Assembly: GCF_033126985.1 (NCBI RefSeq)
Contig: NZ_AP024714.1
Coordinates: forward strand, 1,628,990 to 1,692,989
DNA: 64,000 nucleotides
Reading direction: 5' to 3'
From: Methylomarinovum caldicuralii
GTDB lineage: Bacteria; Pseudomonadota; Gammaproteobacteria; Methylococcales; Methylothermaceae
Notes under the pieces: model-generated
Databases searched by the model: none
What the model was told of the DNA's origin: nothing
The model's input: the letters and a program-made list of their open reading frames with translations, nothing else
Position numbers and translations under genes: made by a program
Shown here: piece by piece, positions 21,961-32,679 of the stretch
Layout: each line of letters begins with the position of its first letter
Position numbering within the stretch: position 1 is the first letter of the stretch

Positions 21961-22835
21961 AATTCGGCCCAGTCCAGCGGTGCGTCATCGGCCCCGGCGG
22001 GCGCCTCGGCACCGAGACGCCGCTGCTCCAGGCCGACGAAGTCGAACAGCTTACGGTCGGCCAGCTGAGAAGGAGAGACGTTCTGCAGCGCCCGGAAGAT
22101 GGTCTCCAGGCGGCCGGGATGGCGCTGCTCCCAAGCCTGCAGCATCGCCTTCATGGCCTGACGCTGCAGGTTGTCCTGGGAGCCGCACAGGTTGCAGGGA
22201 ATGACGGGGAAGCCCATGGCCTCGGCGTAGGCGGCGATGTCGCTTTCCCGGCAATAGGCCAGGGGGCGGATGACGATGTGCTTCTTGTCGTCGCTGAGCA
22301 GCTTGGGCGGCATGGCCTTGAGGCGGCCGCCGTAGAACAGGTTGAGGAAGAAGGTTTCCAGGATGTCGTCGCGGTGGTGGCCGAGGGCGATTTTGGTGAA
22401 ACCGTGCGCTTCGGCAAAGCCGTAGAGAATGCCGCGGCGCAGGCGCGAACACAGGCCGCAGGTGGTCTTGCCCTCGGGGACGATCTCCTTGACCACGCTG
22501 TAGGTGTCACGCTCGATGATGTGATAGGGCACGCCGCGCCGCTGGAAATAGCGCGGCAATACGTCGGCGGGAAAACCGGGCTGCTTCTGATCCAGATTGA
22601 CCGCGTGCACCTCGAAGGCAACCGGCGCGGTCCGCTGCAGATTGAGGAGAATCTCCAGCAGGGTGAAGGAATCCTTGCCGCCGGAGACGCAGACCATCAC
22701 CTTGTCGCCGTCCTGGATCATGGCGTAATCGGCGATGGCCTGCCCCACCTGGCGGCGCAGGCGCTTCTGCAGCTTGTTGAATTCGTAGCGCCGTTTTCCC
22801 GTCAGGGCATCGGCCGGTTTGCGTGCGGCCTGCAT
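21957..22835 (-). CDS. ttcA: tRNA 2-thiocytidine biosynthesis protein TtcA
   Basis: A 292-residue tRNA thiolase that makes 2-thiocytidine at position 32. The PP-loop is [13 protein letters not shown] and the two CxxC motifs that bind its iron-sulfur cluster are [11 protein letters not shown] and [10 protein letters not shown], with [10 protein letters not shown] between. The ATG at 22835 overlaps the fabB stop codon by one base, so translation is probably coupled to the fabA-fabB operon, although the pathways are unrelated. Confidence 0.94.
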   Translation of the reverse strand: MQAARKPADALTGKRRYEFNKLQKRLRRQVGQAIADYAMIQDGDKVMVCVSGGKDSFTLLEILLNLQRTAPVAFEVHAVNLDQKQPGFPADVLPRYFQRRGVPYHIIERDTYSVVKEIVPEGKTTCGLCSRLRRGILYGFAEAHGFTKIALGHHRDDILETFFLNLFYGGRLKAMPPKLLSDDKKHIVIRPLAYCRESDIAAYAEAMGFPVIPCNLCGSQDNLQRQAMKAMLQAWEQRHPGRLETIFRALQNVSPSQLADRKLFDFVGLEQRRLGAEAPAGADDAPLDWAEF

Positions 22836-24052
22836 CAATCCCGGTAGCGTTGCAGGATCAGGGTGGCGTTGGTGCCGCCGAAGCCGAAGCTGTTGGACAT
22901 CACCGTGTTCAATTCCACCCCGTCGATACGCTCGCGGACGATGGGAATCCCCTCGGCACCCGGATCGAGGTTTTCGATATTGGCCGAAGCGGCGATGAAA
23001 CCGTTTTCCATCATCAGCAGACTGTAGATCGCCTCCATCACCCCGGCCCCGCCCAGCGCATGGCCGGTGAGGGATTTGGTGGAACTGACCGGCGGCACCG
23101 CATCCCCGAAGACTTCGCGCAGCGCCTCCAGCTCCTTGATGTCGCCCACGGGGGTGGAGGTGCCGTGGGCATTGATGTAATCGATCCGGCCCCCGGTGGT
23201 GGCCAGGGCCTGGCGCATGCAGCGCACCGCCCCTTCGCCGGAGGGCTGGACCATGTCGTAACCGTCGGAGGTGGCGCCATAACCGACCACCTCGGCATAG
23301 ATCCTGGCGCCGCGGGCTTTGGCCACTTCCAAATCTTCCAGCACCACTACCCCGGCGCCGCCGGAGATCACGAAACCGTCGCGATTGGCGTCGTAGGGCC
23401 GGGAAGCGGCCTGGGGCCGGTCGTTGTACTTGGTGGACAGCGCCCCCATGGCGTCGAAGGTCAGGGTCAAAGTCCAGTGAATCATTTCGCCGCCGCCGGC
23501 GAAAACCCGGTCCTGCTTGCCCATCTGGATCAGTTCCACCCCGTGACCGATGCAGTGGGCGCTGGTGGAACAAGCGGAACTGATGGAGTAGTTGACCCCC
23601 TTGATCCTAAACGGCGTGGCCAGGCAGGCGGAATGGGTGCTCGACATCACCCGCGGCACCCGGTAGGGTCCGACCCGCTTGATCCCTTTCTCCCGCAGGA
23701 TGTCGGCCGCCTCAACGATGTCCTTGGTGGAAGGCCCCCCGGAGCCCATGACGATGCCGGTGCGCTCGTTGGAAACCTCACTTTCCTCCAGACCGGCGTC
23801 GGCGATGGCCTCCTGCATGGCGATGTAGTTGTAGGCCGCCCCCTCCCCCATGAAGCGCAGGATCTTGCGGTCGATGTGCTCGGCCGGATCGAGCCGGATC
23901 GGACCGTAGACGTGACTGCGCAGCCCCAGATCCCGGTATTCCTCGGAGAATTCGATCCCGCTGCGACCTTCGCGCAGGGAGGCGAGCACCTCGTCCTTGT
24001 TGTTGCCGATGCTGGAAACGATGCCAAAGCCGGTAACGACCACCCGTCTCAT
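22835..24052 (-). CDS. fabB: 3-oxoacyl-ACP synthase FabB
   Basis: A 405-residue KAS I condensing enzyme, the same size as E. coli FabB. The active-site Cys is in [12 protein letters not shown], the two catalytic His are in [11 protein letters not shown] and [13 protein letters not shown], and the C-terminal loop is [10 protein letters not shown]. It extends unsaturated acyl chains made by FabA. The ATG at 24052 ([14 protein letters not shown]) is the family start; an open extension to 24127 would overlap fabA. It lies two bases after the fabA stop and overlaps ttcA. Confidence 0.95.
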   Translation of the reverse strand: MRRVVVTGFGIVSSIGNNKDEVLASLREGRSGIEFSEEYRDLGLRSHVYGPIRLDPAEHIDRKILRFMGEGAAYNYIAMQEAIADAGLEESEVSNERTGIVMGSGGPSTKDIVEAADILREKGIKRVGPYRVPRVMSSTHSACLATPFRIKGVNYSISSACSTSAHCIGHGVELIQMGKQDRVFAGGGEMIHWTLTLTFDAMGALSTKYNDRPQAASRPYDANRDGFVISGGAGVVVLEDLEVAKARGARIYAEVVGYGATSDGYDMVQPSGEGAVRCMRQALATTGGRIDYINAHGTSTPVGDIKELEALREVFGDAVPPVSSTKSLTGHALGGAGVMEAIYSLLMMENGFIAASANIENLDPGAEGIPIVRERIDGVELNTVMSNSFGFGGTNATLILQRYRD

Positions 24053-24054
24053 GC

Positions 24055-24573
24055 TCAAAATCCCTCCGTCGATGTGAACAGTCCAACCCGAAGATCTCTG
24101 GCCTCGTACAAGGTCCTGCCGTCGCACGCCAGGGTGGCGTCGGCGATGCCCATCACCAGCTTGCGCAGCATGACCCGCTTGAGGTCGATGTGGTAGGTCA
24201 CTTTCTGGTAGTGGGGCAATACCTGGCCGCGGAACTTGACCTCACCGGCGCCCAGGGCGCGGCCGCGTCCCGGCGCCCCCATCCAGCCGAGGAAAAAACC
24301 CACCAGCTGCCACATGGCGTCGAGACCCAGACACCCGGGCATCACCGGGTCGGATTCGAAGTGGCATTGGAAGAACCACAGGTCGGGTTTGATGTCGAGC
24401 TCAGCCACGATCTCCCCCTTGCCGAACCGCCCCCCTTCGTCGCTGATATGGGTGATGCGGTCTAACATCAGCATCGGCGGCAACGGCAGGCGGGCGTTGC
24501 CGGGGCCGAACAGTTCGCCATGCCCACAGCGGATCAGATCCTCGTAGTCGTAACGGCTTTGTTTTTGCTGCAT
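24055..24573 (-). CDS. fabA: 3-hydroxydecanoyl-ACP dehydratase/isomerase FabA
   Basis: A 172-residue hot-dog-fold enzyme that dehydrates 3-hydroxydecanoyl-ACP and isomerises the double bond, starting anaerobic unsaturated fatty acid synthesis. The catalytic His is in [19 protein letters not shown] and the Asp lies in the [10 protein letters not shown] helix. The start at 24573 ([14 protein letters not shown]) reproduces the E. coli length; starts at 24591 or 24594 would add six or seven residues and cannot be excluded. fabB follows two bases later. Confidence 0.95.
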   Translation of the reverse strand: MQQKQSRYDYEDLIRCGHGELFGPGNARLPLPPMLMLDRITHISDEGGRFGKGEIVAELDIKPDLWFFQCHFESDPVMPGCLGLDAMWQLVGFFLGWMGAPGRGRALGAGEVKFRGQVLPHYQKVTYHIDLKRVMLRKLVMGIADATLACDGRTLYEARDLRVGLFTSTEGF

Positions 24574-24634
24574 GAAACCAGGCCAGTCCATCAAAAATAC
24601 AGCCCGCTATTATCCAACAGATGGCGGATAAATT

Positions 24635-26575
24635 CTAATCGGCAGGACAGCGCGCGGGAGGCGGCGCCTCCGGCCGGGGACGGCCCGGAACCGGCGCCGT
24701 GTAATCGCTGAGACGGTGCCGGTTTTCGTCCAGACGCTTCTGATAGATCATCGCGTAGGCGAGCACGGCGCGGACGTAACGGCGAGTCTCGCGAAAAGGG
24801 ATGGTCTCGATCCAGATGTCGGCGGGCAGCGTTTGCGCCGGCAGCCAGCGCTCGACCCAATGGGGTCCGGCGTTGTAGGCGGCGGTGGCAAGCACGAAAT
24901 GGCCCTCGAAGCGCTCCAGCAGAGTGCGGAAATAGGCGGTGCCGTAACGGATGTTGGTCTCGGGCCGTTCCAGGCGCCGCAGGGAAGGCAGCCGCTCACC
25001 GAGCCGTCTGGCGACCCGCCGCGCAGTCGCCGGCATCAACTGCATCAGGCCGCGCGCCCCCACGCCCGAGCGGGCCCGGACGTCGAAGGCGCTTTCCCGG
25101 CGGATGATGCCGTAGACATAGGCCGGATCGAGCCGTTGCGCGCCGGCGTGACGCCGCACCTGGGCGAGAAACTGCAGCGGGAAACGGACTTCCAGATCGT
25201 CCCAATGCGCCGCCCGGGCGGCGGCGACGATCGCCATCTGCGGCCATTCCATTTCCTGCGCCACCCGGGCGGCCGCCAGCAAGGTATCGTGAGCGGCGTG
25301 CTGGAGCAGGTGCCACCACTCCCGCCGCGCGTCCCAATAGCGGTCGAGGGCGAAAAATTCCCGCACCGCCGCCAGCGAACGGCTACCGCGCAATGCCGCC
25401 AACGCCGCTTCAGAAGGGGCGATGGGACGATGATCGATGGCATAGTCTTGCCTCAGGCGGTCGGCGGCGAGAAAGCCGTAGAAGTCGGCCGACTGGGCGG
25501 TGGTGCGATAGAGCGGCAGGGCGGCTTCTTTGCCCTGGATCCGTTCCTGCACCCGCGCCTCCCAGTAACGCCATTGCGGCGTCACCTGCAACGCCCGCGG
25601 CAGGCGCTTCAGGGCTTCCGCCGCCTGCTGCCAGCGTTGCTGCCGCAGGGCGCTGCGCACCCGCCAGGCGGCCACGTCGGCATCGCCGGCGGTATCGGGC
25701 AGCGCCGCCAACCAGTTCCAGGCGCGGGGATCGTGACGCCAGGCAAGACGCAATCCCAAGGCGCGCATCGCCTCGTGACGCTGTGCGGCGGTCAGGGGAA
25801 ACGTCCCGGCGGATTCCCGCCACCACGCCAGGGCCCGGGGCAGATCGTGCCTTGCCAGGCGTTTGAGGCCGTGGACGAAGATTTCCCCGTCCCGGCGCCA
25901 GGCTTTGGGCCATGGACGGCAGACGAAGCGGGCCGGATCCCGGTGGACCTGAAGCCAGAATTCGGCCCGCTGCCGCCGCTTTCCGCGCAATTGCCGCGCC
26001 AGGTAAGCCGCCAGCTGCGGATGGTTTTCCGCCAGCGCCAGGCGGAAGCGCTGTTCGATCAGTTTGGGACCGATTCTCCCCTTGTTCCGCCACAGGGCGA
26101 ACACCCGGTCGCAGGCCTTGGGCTGGGAGCGCCCCGCCAACCAGAGCGCACGCGCCGCCTTCCAGGCGGCATCGGCTTTCCCCACCCGATACAGGCCCCA
26201 GGCCCGGTGGCACGCCAGGGCCGAGACGCCCGAATCGCGGTAAAGACGCAGAAAGTCGCCCCACCGTCCCGTCTCGGCCAGGTGTTTCAGCAGGGCGATG
26301 CGCACCGGCCTGGCATAAGGCGTCTGGCGGTAACGCTGCAGGAAATCCTCGACCTCGGCCACGGGCTCGGGGCTGCGGCGGTAGTGGCGGGCCCACAGAT
26401 AAGGTGCCAGGGGATAATCCGCCAGCTGGGCCATGAGCTGACGGAATCGCTCGATCTTCCCGCCCGCCAGGGCTTTTTCCGCCTCAAGGAAACGGGCGCG
26501 GCGGGAATCCGGCTCCGTGGCCGCCACCGCCACGCCCACCATGCCGGCCAGCAGCCAGACAACCAGAATGCGCAT
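24635..26575 (-). CDS. slt: Soluble lytic murein transglycosylase Slt
   Basis: A 646-residue periplasmic enzyme of Slt70 type. Residues 1-19 form a signal peptide (MRILVVWLLAGMVGVAVAA). A long alpha-helical U/L-domain follows, rich in W/A/R repeats. The C-terminal SLT domain holds the catalytic Glu in IIRRESAFDVRARSG, then GARGLMQLMPATARRVA and TAAYNAGPHWVERW. It releases 1,6-anhydro-muropeptides from glycan chains. Length is nearly identical to E. coli Slt70. It is divergent from nhaD. Confidence 0.93.
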   Translation of the reverse strand: MRILVVWLLAGMVGVAVAATEPDSRRARFLEAEKALAGGKIERFRQLMAQLADYPLAPYLWARHYRRSPEPVAEVEDFLQRYRQTPYARPVRIALLKHLAETGRWGDFLRLYRDSGVSALACHRAWGLYRVGKADAAWKAARALWLAGRSQPKACDRVFALWRNKGRIGPKLIEQRFRLALAENHPQLAAYLARQLRGKRRQRAEFWLQVHRDPARFVCRPWPKAWRRDGEIFVHGLKRLARHDLPRALAWWRESAGTFPLTAAQRHEAMRALGLRLAWRHDPRAWNWLAALPDTAGDADVAAWRVRSALRQQRWQQAAEALKRLPRALQVTPQWRYWEARVQERIQGKEAALPLYRTTAQSADFYGFLAADRLRQDYAIDHRPIAPSEAALAALRGSRSLAAVREFFALDRYWDARREWWHLLQHAAHDTLLAAARVAQEMEWPQMAIVAAARAAHWDDLEVRFPLQFLAQVRRHAGAQRLDPAYVYGIIRRESAFDVRARSGVGARGLMQLMPATARRVARRLGERLPSLRRLERPETNIRYGTAYFRTLLERFEGHFVLATAAYNAGPHWVERWLPAQTLPADIWIETIPFRETRRYVRAVLAYAMIYQKRLDENRHRLSDYTAPVPGRPRPEAPPPARCPAD

Positions 26576-26600
26576 CACCGTTACCCCGTCTTCAATTCAA

Positions 26601-26606
26601 TATAAT
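26601..26606 (+). promoter_or_regulatory. Likely -10 element for nhaD
   Basis: A TATAAT hexamer in an AT-rich stretch (AATTCAATATAATATAGGG) between the divergent slt and nhaD genes, about 50 bp before the nhaD ATG. The matching -35 is weak, so only the -10 is called. Confidence 0.4.
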
Positions 26607-26657
26607 ATAGGGCAATCTCCGCCAGGATGTCGTCAATAACAATCAGGAGTTCACCCG

Positions 26658-28016
26658 ATGTCGCGTTTTTTCCTCCTGCTGTCGCTGTGCCTTCCTTCCC
26701 TGGCCTGGGCCACCCACGAAATGCCTCCCCTGAAGATGCCGCTGGTGGACCATCCGGTCGCCTTGGCCTGCGTGGCCATCTTCGCGTTCGCCTACGTCCT
26801 GGTCATGCTCGAAGACGTGCTGGAGCTGCGCAAATCCAAGCCCATCCTGCTGGCGGCGGCGGTCATTTGGGTGCTGATCTCCCTGCTCGACCGGCACCTG
26901 GGGATTCTGCCCGCCAGGGCCAGGTACGTGCTGCGCGCTGAGTTGGTGGAATACGCCGAGCTGTTCCTGTTCCTGCTGGTGGCCACCGTTTACGTCAACC
27001 TGCTCGACGAGCGCGGCCTGTTCAAAATGCTGTGCTGCCGCATCGCCTCACGCCGGATCGATTACCGCAGCCTGTTCTGGATGCTCGGCTGGATCAGCTT
27101 CCTGCTTTCCACCGTGGTCAACAACCTGACCACGGCCCTGATCGTCGCCACCGTGACCTTGATGATCGGCCGCGACAATCCCCGCTTCATCGCCCTCACC
27201 TGCCTGAGCGCGGTAATCGCCTCCAACGCCGGCGGCGCCTTCAGCCCCTTCGGCGACATCACCACCCTGATGGTATGGCAGCAGGACAAACTGGATTTCG
27301 TCCAGTTCTTTCCGCTGTTCCTGCCGGCGCTGATGAATTTCCTGGTGCCGGCGCTGTGCCTCCACTGGGCCGTCCCCAAAGGCGTCCCCCCCTACCCGGA
27401 AGTCTGCGAACTGGGCACCAGGCGGGGCACCTGGATCATCCTGGCGTTGTTCTTCACCACCATCCTCATCGCCGTGGTGTTCGAGCAGGTGTTCGAACTG
27501 CCTCCTTATCTGGGGATGATGGCGGGCCTGGCGCTGCTGATGTTCTACGCCTATCACATGGAACGGCGCCATCCCGATGAAAGTTTCGACATCTTCCATC
27601 AGATGCGCACGGTGGAATGGGACACCCTGCTGTTCTTCTTCGGGGTAGTGTTTGCGGTCGGCGGCCTGCGCTATCTCGGCTATCTGGCCCTGGCCTCGAA
27701 AAAGATCTACACCGATCTGGGCCCTGACATCGCCAACATTCTGGTGGGCTTCCTGTCGGCGGTGGTGGACAACGTTCCGGTGATGCTGGCGGTGCTGCAG
27801 ATGGAGCCGGAGATGGACGTGTTCCAGTGGCAACTGGTGACGCTGACCGCCGGGGTCGGCGGTTCGATGCTGGCGGTGGGCTCGGCCGCGGGGGTGGCGA
27901 TGCTGGGCCAGGCGCGCGCCTACTACACCTCCCTGCTGCATCTGCGCTGGAGCCCGGTGATCGTGCTGGGCTACGCCGCCAGCATCGTGGCGCACTACCT
28001 GCTCAACGGGTCCTGA
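26658..28016 (+). CDS. nhaD: Na+/H+ antiporter NhaD
   Basis: A 452-residue inner-membrane carrier of the NhaD/ion transporter superfamily. An N-terminal cleavable hydrophobic segment (FFLLLSLCLPSLAWA) is followed by about a dozen membrane spans. Conserved polar motifs lie in the half-buried helices: FLLSTVVNNLTTALI, SNAGGAFSPFGDITTLMVWQ and AVVDNVPVMLA, the family's ion-binding repeats. It exchanges Na+ or Li+ for protons and is typical of marine, haloalkaliphilic or salt-exposed bacteria. A Shine-Dalgarno CAGGAG lies upstream. The 3' end overlaps the convergent MFS gene by 14 bp. Confidence 0.93.
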   Translation: MSRFFLLLSLCLPSLAWATHEMPPLKMPLVDHPVALACVAIFAFAYVLVMLEDVLELRKSKPILLAAAVIWVLISLLDRHLGILPARARYVLRAELVEYAELFLFLLVATVYVNLLDERGLFKMLCCRIASRRIDYRSLFWMLGWISFLLSTVVNNLTTALIVATVTLMIGRDNPRFIALTCLSAVIASNAGGAFSPFGDITTLMVWQQDKLDFVQFFPLFLPALMNFLVPALCLHWAVPKGVPPYPEVCELGTRRGTWIILALFFTTILIAVVFEQVFELPPYLGMMAGLALLMFYAYHMERRHPDESFDIFHQMRTVEWDTLLFFFGVVFAVGGLRYLGYLALASKKIYTDLGPDIANILVGFLSAVVDNVPVMLAVLQMEPEMDVFQWQLVTLTAGVGGSMLAVGSAAGVAMLGQARAYYTSLLHLRWSPVIVLGYAASIVAHYLLNGS

Positions 28017-29139
28017 CCGGCAGGGCGATCAGGCAGGCCAGCAGGCTGACCCCGGCGGCGGCGTCGAACACCCACGCCGCCCCCCAGGACTGCCAGTACA
28101 GCCCCGCCAGATAGCTGCCGGTCATGCTGCCGAGGCCGAAGCTGAGGCTGCTGTAGAGCGCCTGCCCCTTGCCCTGATGCCGGGGGCCGAAGAACTGGCG
28201 CAACAGCTGCATCGCCACCGCATGGTTGACGGCGAAGGTGGCCGCATGGAGGGTCTGGGCCGCGGCCAGAACGGCAAGATCGTCGGGATAGTGGCCGATC
28301 AGGTGCCAGCGCAGCGCCCCCAGGGCGATGCTCGCCAGCCACAGGCCGCGCAGCGGCAACCGGCGCAGCAGCCAGGGAAAGATCAGGAACAGGGCGATTT
28401 CGGCGATCACCCCCAGGGTCCACAGCCCGCCGATCAGGGCGCCCGAACAGCCGTGGGCCTGAAGATGAAGGGAATAAAAGACGTAATAGGGACCGTGGGC
28501 GACTTGGATCAGGAAGATCACCGCCAGGAAGGCCAGCACCTTCAGGCGCCACAGCAACCGCCCCCAGGGCTCGTGGTGGGCCTGAAGCGGGGGCGGCGGT
28601 TCCGGCACCACCTGGGTGCTGAGCCAGATCAGCCCCAGAATCCCCGCCACCACCCGGGGCAGCAGCCCGGTGCCGTAACGGTCGAGCCCCATCCCCAGCG
28701 CCAAAACGGCAACGATGAAGCCCACCGATCCCCACAGCCGCACCCACGGATAGCGGTCGATGCGGTCGTGCAGATGCGCCAAGGTCACCGCCTCGAACTG
28801 GGACAGCGCCGCACTCCAGCAGAAGCCGAAGGCCAGCGTCGCCGCCAGCAGCTTCGGATAGTCGCGCAGATACAGGAACGGCAGGAAGAATGTCGCCGCC
28901 AGCAGGCAAGCCACCCGCACCCAGGGAATCCGCCGCCCGGTATGGTCGGCGATCCAGCCCAGCAGATTGGGGGCGGCGACCTTGGTGGCCGACAGCAACG
29001 CCATGACCGTGCCGATCTGCAGCGGTTTCAGCCCCAGGTCGCGCAGGTACAGGCTCCAGTAAGGCAGCAGCGCCCCCAGGGAGGCGAAATAGAAAAAGTA
29101 GAACGCCGCCAGCCGGGCATAGGGAACCGCAGCGCTCAT
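28003..29139 (-). CDS. MFS transporter (LacY/HcaT-like nucleoside or sugar type)
   Basis: A 378-residue major facilitator with about 12 membrane helices. It begins YARLAAFYFFYFASLGALLP, has the loop 2-3 signature GWIADHTGRR, and FGFCWSAALSQFEAVTLAHL in helix 4. The overall style is that of the MFS_1-like/HcaT branch, whose substrates are mostly unproven. The ATG at 29139 is selected because GGAAGGA lies just upstream; the open frame continues five codons further. The substrate cannot be told from sequence. Confidence 0.82.
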   Translation of the reverse strand: MSAAVPYARLAAFYFFYFASLGALLPYWSLYLRDLGLKPLQIGTVMALLSATKVAAPNLLGWIADHTGRRIPWVRVACLLAATFFLPFLYLRDYPKLLAATLAFGFCWSAALSQFEAVTLAHLHDRIDRYPWVRLWGSVGFIVAVLALGMGLDRYGTGLLPRVVAGILGLIWLSTQVVPEPPPPLQAHHEPWGRLLWRLKVLAFLAVIFLIQVAHGPYYVFYSLHLQAHGCSGALIGGLWTLGVIAEIALFLIFPWLLRRLPLRGLWLASIALGALRWHLIGHYPDDLAVLAAAQTLHAATFAVNHAVAMQLLRQFFGPRHQGKGQALYSSLSFGLGSMTGSYLAGLYWQSWGAAWVFDAAAGVSLLACLIALPVRTR

Positions 29140-29212
29140 GGAATCCTTCCGCACCAGACGACCTCATGCGCAGGCGGCTGGCCGCATCCACCCGCCATCC
29201 ACGAATGGGAGA

Positions 29213-30307
29213 TCAGCCGGCCGCTCCCGGAATCGGCACCAGCGGCGGGGTCACGTCGAGATTCTGGGCCCGGTGGCGCAGATAATGGTCCATCAGCACG
29301 ATGGCCGTCATGGCCTCGGCGATGGGCACGGCGCGGATGCCGACACAGGGATCATGCCGCCCCTTGGTGACCACTTCCACCGGCCGGCCGTGAACGTCGA
29401 TGCTGCGCCCCGGAATCGGCAGGCTGGAGGTGGGCTTGAGGGCGATGTGGGCGACGATGTCCTGACCGCTGGAGATGCCGCCGAGGATGCCGCCGGCGTG
29501 GTTGCTCAAAAAGCCTTCCGGGGTCATCTCGTCACGGAATTCGGTGCCGCGGGCATCGACGCACTTGAACCCGTCGCCGATCTCCACCCCCTTGACCGCG
29601 TTGATGCTCATCAGGGCGTGGGCCAGCTCGGCGTCGAGGCGGTCAAAGATCGGCTCCCCCAGCCCCGGCGGCACCCCGGTGGCCACCACCGTCACCTTCG
29701 CCCCCACCGAATCCCCCTTGAGGGACTTCATGAAGCGCTCCAGCGCCGGGACCTTGTCCGGATCCGGGCAGAAGAAGGGGTTCTGGGCCACCGCCTCCCA
29801 CGACACCAGTTCCAGCTCGATGGGACCGAGCTGGGACAGGCAGCCGCGGATCTCCACCCCCAGCCGCTGGCGCAGATACTTTTTGGCGATGGCGCCGGCC
29901 GCCACCCGCATCGCCGTCTCCCGGGCACTGGCGCGGCCGCCGCCGCGGTAGTCGCGAAAACCGTACTTCTGGGTGTAGACGTAATCGGCATGGCCGGGAC
30001 GGAAGCGGTCGGCGATATTGGAATAATCCTTGGAGCGCTGATCCACGTTCTCGATCAGCAGGCCGATGGGGGTGCCGGTAGTACGCCCCTCGAACACCCC
30101 GGAGAGAATCCTGACCCGGTCCGGTTCGCGCCGCTGGGTGGTGAAGCGCGACTGGCCCGGACGGCGGCGGTCGAGCTCCCGCTGCAGGTCGGCTTCCGTC
30201 AGCTCCAGCCCCGGCGGGCAGCCGTCGACGATGGCCCCCAGGGCCGGGCCGTGGCTTTCGCCGAAGGTGGTGACGGTGAACAGTCTGCCAAAGGTGTTTC
30301 CCGACAT
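29213..30307 (-). CDS. aroC: Chorismate synthase
   Basis: A 364-residue FMN-dependent enzyme that converts EPSP to chorismate. Signature stretches: [20 protein letters not shown] at the start, [32 protein letters not shown]-type region with [11 protein letters not shown], and [20 protein letters not shown] near the end. The ATG at 30307 is the family start; five further codons are open upstream. It lies 11 bp after prmB, giving the common prmB-aroC pair. Confidence 0.97.
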   Translation of the reverse strand: MSGNTFGRLFTVTTFGESHGPALGAIVDGCPPGLELTEADLQRELDRRRPGQSRFTTQRREPDRVRILSGVFEGRTTGTPIGLLIENVDQRSKDYSNIADRFRPGHADYVYTQKYGFRDYRGGGRASARETAMRVAAGAIAKKYLRQRLGVEIRGCLSQLGPIELELVSWEAVAQNPFFCPDPDKVPALERFMKSLKGDSVGAKVTVVATGVPPGLGEPIFDRLDAELAHALMSINAVKGVEIGDGFKCVDARGTEFRDEMTPEGFLSNHAGGILGGISSGQDIVAHIALKPTSSLPIPGRSIDVHGRPVEVVTKGRHDPCVGIRAVPIAEAMTAIVLMDHYLRHRAQNLDVTPPLVPIPGAAG

Positions 30308-30318
30308 GAATCCAATCC

Positions 30319-31233
30319 TCAATCGCTGCTGAAATCGTCGCGGTGGCGGCGCACCTGCTCGGCGCTGAGCAGAAACACCCCCTCCCCGCCGCGCTCAAAC
30401 TCGAGCCACAGGAACGGCACCTGGGGGCAGCGGCGCCGCAGCGCCTCGGCGCTGGCGCCCACCTCCACCACCAGCACGCCGTCATCGCTGAGGTGGTCCC
30501 CGGCTCCGGCGAGAATCCGCAGCACGCAGTCCAGCCCCTCGGGGCCGCTTTCCAGCCCCATTTTCGGTTCGGCGTGATATTCCGGCGGCAGCTTCCGCCA
30601 TGCCTCCCGGCCTACATAGGGGGGGTTGCTGACGATGAGCTGATAACGGCGCCCTGCCACCGGCTCGAACAGATCACCGGCGAGCAGCTCGATCCGCTCT
30701 GCCAGATGGTGACGGCGGACGTTGATGCGCGCCACCTCCAGGGCGTCGGCGGACAGATCCACCGCATCCACGCGGGCTTCGGGAAAGGCGTAGGCACAGG
30801 CGACGGCGATGCAGCCCGAGCCGGTGCACAGATCGAGGACCCGCTCCACCCCGACACCGTCGAGCCACGGGGAGAAGCGCTGTTCGATCAGCTCCGCGAT
30901 GGGCGAGCGCGGCACCAGCACCCGCTCGTCCACGTAGAAGGACAGACCGCAAAACAGGGCTTCGTGGGTGAGGTAGGCGGCAGGCTTGCGGGTTTCGATG
31001 CGGCGGTCGAGAATGTCCGCCAGCTGGCGTTTCTCCTCCGGAGTGAGACAGGCCTCGAGATAGAAGTCCGGCAGGTCGTAGGGCAGGTGCAGGCTGTGGA
31101 GCACCAGGGCGGCGGCCTCGTCCAGGGCATTGTCGGTCCCGTGCCCGAAGTGCAGGCCGGCGGCGTTGAAGCGGCTCGCGCCCCAGCGGATGAAGTCCCG
31201 GATGGTGTGGAGGTGATCGAATGCGGCGGTCAT
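30319..31233 (-). CDS. prmB: Ribosomal protein L3 glutamine methyltransferase
   Basis: A 304-residue class I methyltransferase. The SAM-binding motif is [16 protein letters not shown], the acidic post-I motif [10 protein letters not shown], and the N5-glutamine signature NPPY is in [13 protein letters not shown]. The extra N-terminal helical domain ([20 protein letters not shown]) marks PrmB rather than PrmC/HemK. It methylates a glutamine on ribosomal protein L3. It sits upstream of aroC on the same strand. Confidence 0.94.
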   Translation of the reverse strand: MTAAFDHLHTIRDFIRWGASRFNAAGLHFGHGTDNALDEAAALVLHSLHLPYDLPDFYLEACLTPEEKRQLADILDRRIETRKPAAYLTHEALFCGLSFYVDERVLVPRSPIAELIEQRFSPWLDGVGVERVLDLCTGSGCIAVACAYAFPEARVDAVDLSADALEVARINVRRHHLAERIELLAGDLFEPVAGRRYQLIVSNPPYVGREAWRKLPPEYHAEPKMGLESGPEGLDCVLRILAGAGDHLSDDGVLVVEVGASAEALRRRCPQVPFLWLEFERGGEGVFLLSAEQVRRHRDDFSSD

Positions 31234-31335
31234 GGGGGGAATCCGGAAAAAGCGGCATTATAGCGCAACCGGCGACCTCAGGCCGAGACGAAAACCGACT
31301 ATGCTAAAGAACGGGGAAGACACACGGAGCACGAC

Positions 31336-32679
31336 ATGAATCCAGCGGGGTGGCTTGCGGTATTGCTGATGGGGATGGGGGCGGCGATGGCCGGCGAGGC
31401 GGATCTGTTCGCGGATGACGAAACCACCATCGAGCTCGATTCCGGCGAAGAAACCCTGGAACCGGGCGGCGAAGCGGAAGGGGCGGACCTCTTCGGGGCG
31501 GTGGAGGAAACTTCCCCACCGGCGCCGGCGCCGTTTCCGGTGAAATTCGGCGGAGATGTGGGGCTGGAATACCGCTTCTTCCACGACCACGGCCTCGACT
31601 CGGGCATGGACTACCACCACAACTTCTCCTTCTATCTGCAGCCGGAATTCAGCTACCGCAGCGGACGCCACCGGTTTCGCTTCAAACCCTTCTGGCGCTA
31701 CGACCAGCACGACAGCCGCCGCACCCATTTCGACATCCGCGAACTGGTCTGGCAGGGAAGCTGGGACAAATGGACCGTGCACGCCGGCATCGACAAGGTC
31801 TTCTGGGGGGTGACCGAATCCCGCCACACCGTGGACATCATCAATCAGACCGACCTGATCGAAAACAGCGACACCGAGGAAAAACTGGGCCAGCCGATGC
31901 TGCGCATCGACTACAGCGACCTGCGCTGGGGCACGGTCAGCGCCTTCTATCTGCCGGTGTCGCGCAAGCGCACCTATCCCGGCAGGCACGGCCGTCTGCG
32001 CCCGCCGCTGCCCATCACCGCCTCCGTCGATCACGACGGCAACGCCAGTCCCACCCACCCGGATTTCGCCCTGCGCTGGGCCAGAACCTTCGGCTACTGG
32101 GACGTGGGCCTGACCTATTTCCACGGCGTCACCCGCCGCCCCCGCTTCCGGGTCCAGTTCAACGAATTCTTCCGCCCGGTCAGCCTACGGCCGGTGTACG
32201 AAGTCATCGACCAGGTCAGCCTCGACGTCCAGGGCGTCACCGGCAACTGGCTGTGGAAGTTCGAGGGCTTCCACCGTGCCGGCCAGGGCAAGACCTTCCA
32301 GCAGCTGACCGCCGGCTTCGAATACACCTTCAGCGGCGTGTTCGGCACCGGGGCCGACTGGGGCTTCCTGATGGAATTCCTCTACGACAACCGCGAAAAC
32401 CAGCTGCCGCTGCTCAATTTCGTGCCGTTCGAGAAGGACATTTTCGTCGGCACCCGCCTGGCCCTCAACGACGTCCAGAGCACCGAACTGCTCGCCGGCG
32501 CCATCATGGATTTCGACACCGGCACCACCGCCTACAACGTCGAGGCCAGCCGCCGCTTCGGCGAACACTGGAAGGTGTATCTGGAAATGCGCGGTTTCGT
32601 CAACACCGACCCGAAGGACGCCGGCCACGTGTTCCGCAAGGAGAACTACATCCAGGCGGAGCTGCAGTACTACTTCTGA
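31336..32679 (+). CDS. Outer-membrane beta-barrel protein, unknown substrate
   Basis: A 447-residue exported protein: signal peptide MNPAGWLAVLLMGMGAAMAG, then an acidic Glu/Asp- and Pro-rich stretch (residues 20-70), then a long region of alternating hydrophobic and polar residues (VGLEYRFFHDHG, FSFYLQPEFSYR, RFRFKPFWRY) ending in AELQYYF. The final aromatic and strand pattern indicate an outer-membrane barrel with about 14-18 strands. The family is not recognised with confidence; it may be a porin or lipid/polymer exporter. A Shine-Dalgarno ACGGAG lies upstream. Its 3' end overlaps the convergent gene by 10 bp. Confidence 0.72.
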   Translation: MNPAGWLAVLLMGMGAAMAGEADLFADDETTIELDSGEETLEPGGEAEGADLFGAVEETSPPAPAPFPVKFGGDVGLEYRFFHDHGLDSGMDYHHNFSFYLQPEFSYRSGRHRFRFKPFWRYDQHDSRRTHFDIRELVWQGSWDKWTVHAGIDKVFWGVTESRHTVDIINQTDLIENSDTEEKLGQPMLRIDYSDLRWGTVSAFYLPVSRKRTYPGRHGRLRPPLPITASVDHDGNASPTHPDFALRWARTFGYWDVGLTYFHGVTRRPRFRVQFNEFFRPVSLRPVYEVIDQVSLDVQGVTGNWLWKFEGFHRAGQGKTFQQLTAGFEYTFSGVFGTGADWGFLMEFLYDNRENQLPLLNFVPFEKDIFVGTRLALNDVQSTELLAGAIMDFDTGTTAYNVEASRRFGEHWKVYLEMRGFVNTDPKDAGHVFRKENYIQAELQYYF